Shown here in pieces: positions 21,950-31,396 of a stretch of DNA of 64,000 nt; positions within the stretch are counted from its first letter, which is position 1, and each line of letters opens with the position of its first letter. The translations under genes were made by a program, and so were the position numbers. The notes below the pieces were generated by a model. That model saw nothing but the letters and a program-made list of their open reading frames with translations. It ran no database searches and was not told the origin of the DNA. The DNA is taken from assembly GCF_000005505.3 (NCBI RefSeq), contig NC_016133.3, forward strand, positions 25,481,008-25,545,007, read 5' to 3'. Source of the stretch: Brachypodium distachyon. Its lineage: Eukaryota; Streptophyta; Magnoliopsida; Poales; Poaceae.

Positions 21950-24121
21950 ATGACAGGACTTACACGAAGCATGGCAACTAGACCGATGCTATCCCGTGAC
22001 CGCAATGAGTGCTTTTCACCACGGCCATCCTCCACGTCTCTTGTTGATAATGCCACGGCAACGGTACAAAACAATCCTTCTAATACATATAAATTGTGTG
22101 TACCTTTCTTTGAGGGGAAAAATGATGCTGAAACGTATATAGATTGGGAGCTAGCTTTAACTGAACAATTCACATGCTTCCATGTACTAGATAGTCGTAA
22201 GGTCCAAATTGCTAGTAGTAAATTTCGTTTTGATGCATTATCATGGTGGTGTGAGATAGTTAGAGCAAACAAAATACCTCACACTTGGATTGATATGAAG
22301 AAAATCATGAGAGAAAAATATGTTCCTCCAAGTTATGCTTATGAGTTGCGTTCCAAATTACGACGTTTGACACAAGATGATAAAACTGTTGATGATTACT
22401 ACCATGAGTTCCAAATTTTAACCTTGCGATCTTGTTTAGATGAAACCGAACAAAGAAAAATGGATAGGTTTTATTGTGGGCTTAACTTTGATATTTCTTA
22501 CATAATTGAATACGGAAAATACGACTCTCTATTGTGTTTGTTTAATCTTGCTCGTGAAGCGGAGAGGAAATTGGAGAGAAGGTGTACAAGAAACGTGTTG
22601 AGCCTACAAGGTAATGATAAAGATGATTGTGTTGCTGAACAAAATATGACATGTGATCAAATAAATGAGATACTCGTTGAATTTTCTGCACCATGTGAAA
22701 TTGTTGATTTACATGCTGATTCAAGTGCACCTACTGCTGAAATTAATTATTCTAATGATTTGAGTGCACAAATTAATTTTCATATTGATGAGAACGAATC
22801 ATGTGAGGAAATAACTAATGTTTTGGGAGAAACAAGTGAGATAGATAAATTTGATTTAGGTTGTGTCGAGTTGATTAGACATGGAGTGATTGATAAGGAT
22901 CCACCTATTAATTCTTTGTGTTATATTACACTTGATACACCTATATATTTGTCACATGCAATGGATAAAGTTTCTGAGTTAACAATTTCAAAATCTTTTG
23001 CTAATGCCCATGGATACACTATTCAATTAATTGGAGAACATGATGTCAACAATAAAGTTTTGGTGCATCAGATTTGCATTGCTTGTGATAACTTTCTTGA
23101 TTTGAGAGACAAAAATATTTTGTGTATGCTCAATCATTTTGATATGACCTCTAATATTGGTGATAGTTGTACGACAAATAACTTATGGCATGATTGCACA
23201 TTGACGCATATTGTAGCTCGCCATTTGGGAATTCTGAATTATTGTTCGCCTACATTAGGATGGTTTAATGATGAGAATTACAAATTAAAAAGTGATACTC
23301 GCTGTTGGAATATGACTATTAATCTTTTGCACTATTATGAGTTTTATTTACGTGAAACATCGAATGTGCAGCATGGGAGTGGAGTTAAAATTGATGACAT
23401 ATACATATACCATGCACACACTTTGTCTATTTTGTCAGTCTCTTTTCAGCACAAACGACGCCGAGGACGGCTTTTCTTTCAAGAAAGGGAGGATGATATG
23501 GACATGATCACCATGGATACGACCATTAGAACCCTAATTGTTGGTGTATCTAATAACAATTATAATCAGGTGAATTCAATTACAAAATGTTTTCAATATG
23601 TTACTTGCAATGAGGCGGAGCTACTATCTTGTGTAATCTTATTATGTAGGCATCTTAATGAACTTTACAAATCCAAAGTGAAGATGAAGTGTGATAGCCT
23701 GCAAAGGGAGATTCAAAGTGAAGCCTATCAAGTCTACTTTCCAAGAAATCAAACGGCACATGATTCGGAGCTTGCTAGAGAAAGATATCACGAATTAAAG
23801 TGGAATCCGATTCGGGTCCGAGCTGCCAGGAGACCCGAATTTGTTTTAATCACCCAGGCCGCATCCGGAGTCCAAATCAAGCAAACAAGTACTTGTTGGA
23901 AAGGTAATTACAAGACCTTTCCAACGGATCTGGCCCCATCAAGAGATTCGACTCGTGCTGACCGTGGCGGACAAAACAAGCTGACGGATCTGTTTTTCTG
24001 TTTTCTAAAGAGTTGTAATTTGTTAGGAAAGTTAGAGATAGAGTTGGATTTCGGACTCCTTATTCAAGGTGGACGAAAATATCTCTCTCTCCTCCTTTAT
24101 ATACCCCATGAGCCCCCCTAA
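21950..24121 (+). CDS. GU-B gag-U3 fusion protein, intact, 723 aa
   Basis: ATG at 21950, TAA at 24119-24121. Residues ~50-165 resemble the Retrotrans_gag fold: YIDWE at the start, 'LSWWCEI', 'REKYVPPSYAYELRSKLRRL' and 'YYHEFQIL'. Residues ~200-270 are charged and Asn/Glu-rich. Residues ~325-490 are cysteine- and histidine-containing and unassigned. Residues ~500-514 (RRRGRLSFQEREDD) resemble the acidic tail that ends many plant Ty3 polyproteins, suggesting that pol was deleted between gag and this tail. From residue ~515 (23494) the frame is inside the 3' LTR and all of U3 is read, 209 residues with several cysteines. There is no protease, RT, RNase H, integrase or zinc knuckle, so mobility must depend on proteins supplied in trans. 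The gag-only class resembles TR-GAG elements. The role of the U3-coded part is unknown. Confidence 0.8.
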   Translation: MTGLTRSMATRPMLSRDRNECFSPRPSSTSLVDNATATVQNNPSNTYKLCVPFFEGKNDAETYIDWELALTEQFTCFHVLDSRKVQIASSKFRFDALSWWCEIVRANKIPHTWIDMKKIMREKYVPPSYAYELRSKLRRLTQDDKTVDDYYHEFQILTLRSCLDETEQRKMDRFYCGLNFDISYIIEYGKYDSLLCLFNLAREAERKLERRCTRNVLSLQGNDKDDCVAEQNMTCDQINEILVEFSAPCEIVDLHADSSAPTAEINYSNDLSAQINFHIDENESCEEITNVLGETSEIDKFDLGCVELIRHGVIDKDPPINSLCYITLDTPIYLSHAMDKVSELTISKSFANAHGYTIQLIGEHDVNNKVLVHQICIACDNFLDLRDKNILCMLNHFDMTSNIGDSCTTNNLWHDCTLTHIVARHLGILNYCSPTLGWFNDENYKLKSDTRCWNMTINLLHYYEFYLRETSNVQHGSGVKIDDIYIYHAHTLSILSVSFQHKRRRGRLFFQEREDDMDMITMDTTIRTLIVGVSNNNYNQVNSITKCFQYVTCNEAELLSCVILLCRHLNELYKSKVKMKCDSLQREIQSEAYQVYFPRNQTAHDSELARERYHELKWNPIRVRAARRPEFVLITQAASGVQIKQTSTCWKGNYKTFPTDLAPSRDSTRADRGGQNKLTDLFFCFLKSCNLLGKLEIELDFGLLIQGGRKYLSLLLYIPHEPP
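23481..23493 (+). promoter_or_regulatory. GU-B polypurine tract
   Basis: AAGAAAGGGAGGA directly abuts the LTR2 start TGATATGG, as a plus-strand priming site should. It is also coding: the ORF reads through it. Confidence 0.75.
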
Positions 24122-24505
24122 GGAGCCTTGGGTTTTGTTTAGTTAAAAGTTAGCCATCGCTACTACTTCGTGTAATCGCGTGTGTCGGTTAGACCACCTG
24201 TTTTACCGCTTTCGGAACCCCAACTTATCGTCTCGTTGAGACTTTGGTTTGATATAGTATATTCGCAATTTTAGATTGCATCCGCTATTTATCTTGTTCT
24301 TGCTTGTTCTTCGATTGCTTGCAGGAACAAAGACCTTCGTGGTCAGGTTGATCGTGACCCCGCGTGATCAATAACCCTTTGGAGTTGGTGTATCGATTGC
24401 TAAGGCGCTGCCTCCTAGGCCGTAGTCGGATCGTCAACGTCACCTCCTACCCAAATCGAGAGTTACCAATCTCATCGAAAGATCGGGCCACCCGCACCCG
24501 TATCA
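23494..24505 (+). repeat. GU-B LTR2
   Basis: Direct copy of LTR1. Instead of host DNA it is followed by CG, a second PBS (24508-24519) and about 130 bases of leader. LTR2 and LTR3 face each other. Confidence 0.95.
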
Positions 24506-24645
24506 CGTGGTATCAGAGCTTAAGGTTGCTCGGTGAGATTTTTCCAGTTTATCCCTAGTTTAGATCTGTTTTTACCTATCGTACAGAAAAAGCCAAACAA
24601 AAATTAGAATTAGTTACCTTGTCCTAGAACCAATCTGATACCACG
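24506..24645 (+). other. GU-B junction: second leader start joined to inverted PBS
   Basis: 24506-24633 repeats the start of the leader after LTR1. At TCTGA (24634-24638) it switches to the minus-strand PBS TCTGATACCA (24634-24643), CG and LTR3. TCTGA is shared by both sides (leader CCAATCTGAGCC, inverted PBS GCTCTGATACC), a 5-base microhomology. Confidence 0.9.
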
Positions 24646-25657
24646 TGATACGGGTGCGGGTGGCCCGATCTTTCGATGAGATTGGTAACTCTCGATTTGG
24701 GTAGGAGGTGACGTTGACGATCCGACTACGGCCTAGGAGGCAGCGCCTTAGCAATCGATACACCAACTCCAAAGGGTTATTGATCACGCGGGGGCACGAT
24801 CAACCTGACCACGAAGGTCTTTGTTCCTGCAAGCAATCGAAGAACAAGCAAGAACAAGATAAATAGCGGATGCAATCTAAAATTGCGAATATACTATATC
24901 AAACCAAAGTCTCAACGAGACGATAAGTTGGGGTTCCGAAAGCGGTAAAACAGGTGGTCTAACCGACACACGCGATTACACGAAGTAGTAGCGATGGCTA
25001 ACTTTTAACTAAACAAAACCCAAGGCTCCTTAGGGGGGCTCATGGGGTATATAAAGGAGGAGAGAGAGATATTTTCGTCCACCTTGAATAAGGAGTCCGA
25101 AATCCAACTCTATCTCTAACTTTCCTAACAAATTACAACTCTTTAGAAAACAGAAAAACAGATCCGTCAGCTTGTTTTGTCCGCCACGGTCAGCACGAGT
25201 CGAATCTCTTGATGGGGCCAGATCCGTTGGAAAGGTCTTGTAATTACCTTTCCAACAAGTACTTGTTTGCTTGATTTGGACTCCGGATGCGGCCTGGGTG
25301 ATTAAAACAAATTCGGGTCTCCTGGCAGCTCGGACCCGAATCGGATTCCACTTTAATTCGTGATATCTTTCTCTAGCAAGCTCCGAATCATGTGCCGTTT
25401 GATTTCTTGGAAAGTAGACTTGATAGGCTTCACTTTGAATCTCCCTTTGCAGGCTATCACACTTCATCTTCACTTTGGATTTGTAAAGTTCATTAAGATG
25501 CCTACATAATAAGATTACACAAGATAGTAGCTCCGCCTCATTGCAAGTAACATATTGAAAACATTTTGTAATTGAATTCACCTGATTATAATTGTTATTA
25601 GATACACCAACAATTAGGGTTCTAATGGTCGTATCCATGGTGATCATGTCCATATCA
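24646..25657 (-). repeat. GU-B LTR3, inverted
   Basis: 1012 bp, reverse complement of LTR1/LTR2, from GTATCA (24646) to TGATATGG (25657 read backward), then TSD GCTAC. With LTR2 it forms inverted arms of about 1024 bp (including PBS bases) around a loop of about 116 bp. Confidence 0.95.
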
Positions 25658-26001
25658 GCTACTGACAATGAGGAGGGGCAGGACAACAGTGTTGCCACTA
25701 TGCAACAACTGCTGGCAGCCCAGACGCAGATTCTGCAAGCACTGACCCAACAAATGAACAACAATCCCAACAACAACCACAACAACAACCAGCACCACAA
25801 CCCACCACCTCAAGTGGACATGTTAACCCGCTTTCTGAGGTTGCGCCCACCTACCTTCACTAGCTCGTCTGAACCAATAGTGGCTGATGATTGGCTCCAC
25901 TCTGTGAGCAAGTGCCTAGTGACCGTGGGCTGCACTGAGGCAGAAAAGGTGAGGTTTGCTGCTCACCTACTTGAAGGACCTGCCGCAGCATGGTGGGAGA
26001 C

Positions 26002-29000
26002 TGTAACAACTTACATTTAAGCCCTTGTTGGACCTGTTTGTAATTTATTTAAGTGTTGCGTGACCATTACATTTGCATCCATGCCATGCCATGTCTATTT
26101 ATTTTGTCACATGAGTTTTAAATTTGCATCTCAACTTGGGGTTTGAATTCTTGTTGTTTGAATTTGCTAGAAGATTCAAATATGAATCATCCTTCTTTGA
26201 ATTTGAATTCCTTTTCCTATATTTTTCAAATGACATTCAAATGGGTTTTGTTTCGAACCTTTAACCCCATTTGAATATTTCCAAATAGTAGTGCCGTATT
26301 TGAATTCTTCGGTATTTGAAATTTGAATCCAAAAACTATTTTCCTGTTTAGTAGCTTGCAGTACAACCACATGGTAATATGGGCTCTGCCAGGATGGATG
26401 TAAGACATATGATCCTGGATCCGAGGGATTGTGCAGATGTAGCCGTGTAGGTGGGAACGTAGGTCCCTCAGGTGGTCTGGGTGATTATGGTCTGAAAATT
26501 CCTCTAATCGATGCCGTTGCTACTCTACCCCGAGGACAGCAAAGGATTAACACGTCGATTTCTTGTGGGTAAAATGTACAACCTCTCGAGAGTGTCAAAC
26601 TAAGTACTTAGCCGTGTCCTCGGTTACGAACAATTTTGAGCAACTAGATTTGGGGGCTGTAAGGAAGGTCTCACTCATTCCAATTTATTAATAAAATGTA
26701 TGGTTTGAACAGGGTAGGAACAATTGATGTGTGTGCTCAATGTGCTCTAGGTTAATAGGAGCATGGGTGTTTCTACTCCGTGTCCAATAGTGATAAAACT
26801 ATTTGTTTAAAAATTTTAGGATGAAACATTGATGCTTTTATGCAAATAGCCAAACCCCTACCTTGCCAAATAGTGCATATACTTGTTAGGTCTGCTATAA
26901 CCCTTTGGTGAACTTGCCAATACATTCAATGTATTGACCCCCTAGTGGCTGCAACGTTTAAATGTTGCAGGTGAACCACGTGAAGAGTGAGGTGCGAATT
27001 GTTAGGGTTGCGAGTTTACATTCCAACATGTTTCAACCGTGGAGTTGTTATGGGACTCCTGTATCTTCTGCCTTCCGCTGCAAGATTTTATTTTCTCTTT
27101 AGCTAACCCATGAGATTATACAATATGTAAGGTACTATTTAATTCTGGATCAATACGACGTAATATACTTTTGACCTTTGTATCTTGATATTACATCTTG
27201 AAACTGTGTGTGCTAGCGAGTCGATCCAGGGACTAGCACAGTAAGCACAGAGATCGAACCCTGTATGGGGGCGGTCGCTTCAGCTGCCAGGCTGCCCAAA
27301 TTCCTCGCCGGAGAAGCTTCGGACACCGCCGTCTTTTTGGTCGCCGCCGACTAGCCAGTGAACTCTAACAATGCCTTCTTCCACCTCTTCTTTCTTCCTC
27401 CTGGCCGATGGAGCCCGCGCGCCACATCCGCCCTCAACAGCGACAGGGAGTGCTCCGCGCCCCTACTTAAGCTGCGCCGCACCTCCTCCCTTCCCCAGCG
27501 CCAGGCAAACCCAAGCTAGGGTTTCCTCTTCCCCGTTTCTTGCGCCACGCCGCCGCTTCTTTTAGGCTGTGGATGCCACTGCGTCACGCCGCCGCCTCCG
27601 GCCGAACCACGACGCCCCGACCGCGTCACCGAGCGCGCCTCTTCTTCCTCTACGCGTGGGTGCAAGGAATCGGAGCGAGATCGCCTACATCGACGCCTAG
27701 GACGACTTCTTCCTCTTCGGCCGCCGCCCGTCTCCGACGAAATTCCGGCGACGACTAGCCTCTCCATGGACCATCTTCTGCACAGTGAGCTCTGCCTCGT
27801 CGATGCACATCCGTCGCAACCTCTGTCTCTAGTTCTCTCTGTAGAGCGAGCACGACGCGACCACGCCCTGGAATGCCGCCAGCGAGCTTCGGCTTCATGC
27901 CGCGCACGCGTGCCAAGAGGGCTTGTGCGCTAGCCTTCGTGCTAGCTTGCCTCCATGAAGCGCCGGGACGAAAAGGCCAAGCCTTGTAACCCTCCGCCAC
28001 TAGCTTTAGTCGCCGGTGTTCATGCCATGCCGTGGCCGCCGCGCGGGCCCGCAAGCAGCTAGCTTGCTCTGGTTCAAAAGGGCGCACACCCTTGTTCTGG
28101 TAAGATCCGTTTCGTAGCCCGCCTAGTTACCTTGCTCGTCCGTTCGCTCTGTCAGAGCGACCCAGGTTCGATCTCCCGTGGGCGCAGGGTAAAAAGCCCA
28201 CCTTTTTACTCTTTGTCCAAATCTGACAGGTGGCGCCCGCAGGTTAGTGACTGCGGCAGCCAGCTCAGTGCGCCCCGCCTCGTCAGCTCTTCCGGGCCCG
28301 CTGTCAGCCGCACCAGGCTAGCTGTGCCCGCGTAGTTTTAGTTCTCTTTGTGTTTCCATTTGTTTTTAAATTCCAGAAATGTGTCAAATCTTGTTTAAAT
28401 CCTAGAAAATGCATGCTATGTCCAAATTGAGCAAACCATATATGTTTTGGAATCAGAAAAATGCAAGGAGTTTAACTATTACATTTTTAAGTTTCAAATT
28501 TCAAATTTGTCCCAGATTTGAAATTCAGACGTATGAACTTGTTTAGTCTCTAATTTAAAATTGGTGACTCTTCTGTAATTAGTGTAGACATCCAAGTTGA
28601 TCATTGTAACTTGTAGAACACATTAGCATACTTGTTTAGGCCATTTGTGTATTTTAAAGCTGCTGGTTACCATGTTCTAATCACCTAATGGTTAACTTTG
28701 TTGCTAAATGGAATCATTTCACTTGCATATTGTTGCATCGTGTTGTCACATGCCATCTCATGTTGTATTGTGCATTGCACCTGTTAATGGTTACTTTTTT
28801 GCGTACTGTGTGATTTGGTTTTTTACGATAGCGACTCCGACTTACTCCGCCGACGATCCGGGTTTCCACACTTCTTTGGATCCCCTCTCCCGGTGCCCAG
28901 CGACCGAGAATCCAGGCAAGCAGCCATTCCTTGAACATGTTGATTATACCCAATGCCTCTCTCTCATTCTTGCATTAAGTTACGTTCTCGGTTCTTGTCA

Positions 29001-30598
29001 CGATGCCTCTAAGATTGCATAGCTTTAGTCAGCTCTAGTTATTGCCCTATGTCTTGTTCCTTATCCTATTACCATGTCACATGTTTGTTATTGCCCTAGT
29101 TGGTCATTAGAAGTTTGCTTAGTTTGCTCGTCTAGTGTCCTTACTTGGGGTTATACAATTGCTACATCCACATGCTACTTTCTGTATTTAACTACAATTA
29201 TTTAAACTGTGACCTGTTATTACCTGCACAAGGCAACGATGGGAGGCAGTGCTCTAACGCATTGGTGTTTTGTTCCATTGGCGCCGACCTAAGGACTGAG
29301 TTCTCGTTTTTGCCGACTTAAGAAACTTCGCGCTAACCGCTCGTGGGAGAATATATGGGTTCCTCCTCGGCTTAGTACTCGTTTCATAGCTCTTCCAGGG
29401 GCCACATAGTTTGGGTGTTCCATTTGGCATATCGCATATACACTGGTGTTAAGTTTGGAGTTTTGTTGGTACCTTGCATACATATAGGATTGCGGCACTA
29501 GTCTGGATTGGTCATTCTGCGGACACTGAACCACTACCAGCTGTCCAAGCAACTCTTGAGTCCGTACGACGCTTCGGCCGGGCTCTCGTTTCGGATTAGA
29601 CTCAGTTAGGTGGTCCCCTGGATTAGTTGTGGGGCTTGGAAAAGTCGTGTCGCTCAATCCTTCCGGCACATGCTTTTGCGTGTGTTCCATGCTAGTGGCG
29701 TCAAGGGTTGAACGAATGTGTACGGGTAAATTGGCACACTCTGCAGGGATAAATCTTTCGGAAAGCCGTGTCCGTGGTCATGGACGACTTGGTTGGTCAT
29801 TACTTGATCATAGAGAACTCATACCATTTAATTAACTTAGTCTCTTAAACTTGAGTAGTAATTAGTCTTAATCATGGATATGCTTAAAACTGCTTAAGTG
29901 TGAGTGCCTTTGGATCATTTCCTCACAAGGGGTTGAGGGGGTGATAAGAGGTTGTGTTTGTTTGGTGTTAGTTGTTAGATTATCACCTCACTTGGTAGAC
30001 GCTTCTTATCCTCTAATTAGACGATGTCATTAGTGTGTTTCTCCAGATATGTTGATGCTGCATAACCCCACCATCTTATCCCTCCTTTGAGACTTGTTGC
30101 ATATCTAGCTTAGCTCTCCCGTAAGTCTTGCGAGTACTTTGTACTCAGTTGCTTTGCAACGTTGTTTTCTCCAGAGTTTCCAGAGGAACAGGTGAGTGGT
30201 TACTTCGTGGAGTTCGACGACGACAGCTTCGACGCTTAGCCAGAAGATTCCAGAGCAGGGTTCTGTGAACTTGTGGCGGGCTCTCCTTTTCAGTTCCAGC
30301 CTCTTAGGCAATAATTGTAACTTGTCTGTACTCTGGCCTAATTTGCTTCCGTTGGTGTAATGATGATTGTGGACATGTGTTCGTGAGTTGTAATAACTTG
30401 GTATTTTTGCTCCATGTATGAGCTTGACTTAATTCTTGTGTCTTAGAGTGATGTAATGATATCATTATTGTTCCAACCTGCGGTGAACACATTGCGTGTA
30501 TGTTGTGAAGTGTTCATCGTAGGGAGGCACTGGGGCTTGATTTATGCGCGAGTTAGCATTTGGGCTAAATTGCATAAATTTAGTCTCGGGATCTCACA
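26002..30598 (+). mobile_element. Solo-2: solo LTR of another Ty3-like family in Tek1 gag
   Basis: TGTAACAACTTAC (26002) to GGATCTCACA (30598), flanked by GAGAC (25997-26001 and 30599-30603). Removing it and one TSD restores the Tek1 gag frame. It shares only the TGTAACA start with the Tek1 LTR. No PBS, PPT or coding region is present. GC-rich segments (27370-28340) and AT-rich segments alternate, as in long grass LTRs. A 1035-bp foreign block sits at 26335-27369. Open frames within it (for example 27371-27565, 29289-29690) show no domain and are not called genes. Confidence 0.8.
26335..27369 (+). repeat. Copy of 14641-15675 inside Solo-2
   Basis: Exactly 1035 bp, as in the donor, with no gaps and only a few substitutions by eye (for example GACAGC/GATAGC near 26540). 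It carries the Solo-1 end, the TSD copy GCTGC and a piece of Tek1 LTR, a junction that belongs to the first locus. It has no TSD of its own and starts and ends at arbitrary points. Confidence 0.85.
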
Positions 30599-31396
30599 GA
30601 GACCTACCAGATCACCACTCCCATGGAAGAGGTTACATGGGAGATGTTTCAGGATGCTTACCACACCGCCCACATCTCTGCGGCCGTGCTGAGCCTCAAA
30701 AGGAGGGAGTTCCATAAGCTGAGGCAGGGAAACCGTACCGTGTCGGAGTATATTGAGGCATTCAACAAATTGTCTCGCTATGCCCCGGACGATGTCAACA
30801 CTGATGCTAAGCGCCGTGAAAGGTTCTTGGATGGTTTGAACGACAAACTTGCCGTTCAGTAGGCAGTTGATTACATTCCTACCTATCAGTCCCTGATGGA
30901 CAAGGCCATTATCCTGGAAAACAAGCAGAACCAAATGGAGAACCGCCGGAAGAGGCCTCACCATGGCAACAACCACGCTGGTCCACACCAGAAGCCGCGC
31001 ACCTCTTATGAGGGTAGTGGCAGCTCCTCGATGGTTAAACATGGGAACCACCATCAGAACCACCATGGAGGGAGTGGACATCACCATCGCCATGGAGGAC
31101 AAGGACACAACGACCAGGGAGGCAATGGCAACCGGCACCAGCATCAACATCAGCACCATCACCAGCGTCCGAGGAACACCATTGGTAAGGGCAATGGCCA
31201 GAACAATGGAGGCAACCCAGGACAGAACCGCAACACTGGCAGGGACCTGAGCCAAGTGGAATGCTTCAAGTGTCACAAGATGGGACACTACTCCAATGAC
31301 TGCCCCGAAAAGTTCAACGAGGCGGGAAGCAAACCCAACCCGTTCCAGCAGGGCGATGTGAACCACGTCAACGTGGAAGAAATCACGAAGGAGTAA

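Larger units (their letters stand above)
19353..25657 (+). mobile_element. GU-B: three-LTR gag-U3 element
   Basis: The layout is LTR1(+) 19353-20364, internal region, LTR2(+) 23494-24505, a 140-bp second leader start, then LTR3(-) 24646-25657. The whole is flanked by one GCTAC duplication (19348-19352 and 25658-25662), so it inserted as one unit with U3 ends on both sides. All three LTRs are 1012 bp. By eye LTR1 and LTR2 each show one private base change and LTR3 none. It carries the only intact gag-U3 ORF in the window, so it is the youngest and least damaged copy. Confidence 0.92.
19318..31396 (+). pseudogene. Tek1 gag, split by GU-B and Solo-2
   Basis: Three exon-like pieces are separated by insertions, not introns: 19318-19352, 25663-26001 and 30604-31396. 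The first piece is a short basic N-terminus and the second has an Asn/Gln/His-rich stretch. The core gag fold spans the second and third pieces (W in '...AAAWWE', then 'F...F...', 'SV.EY...F'). After a His/Gly/Asn-rich region comes the zinc knuckle CFKCHKMGHYSNDC (31262-31303, CX2CX4HX4C). Besides the two insertions there is a TAG at 30860-30862. A TAA at 31394-31396 separates gag from the protease in the same frame; whether this stop is ancestral or a lesion cannot be told from one copy. Confidence 0.85.

Noticed and set aside
21837..21956. Possible intron in GU leaders: GTAAG after TTTGCATG, then TACTAAC and ACAG at the gag start
   Set aside because: The branch-like A is only about nine bases from the AG, too close for normal plant splicing. 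Splicing would remove the gag ATG, and the donor is mutated in GU-A-.
28130..28200. B-box-like GGTTCGATCTCC suggesting a SINE or tRNA
   Set aside because: No convincing A box, stems, A-tail or flanking duplication; it lies within Solo-2 LTR sequence.
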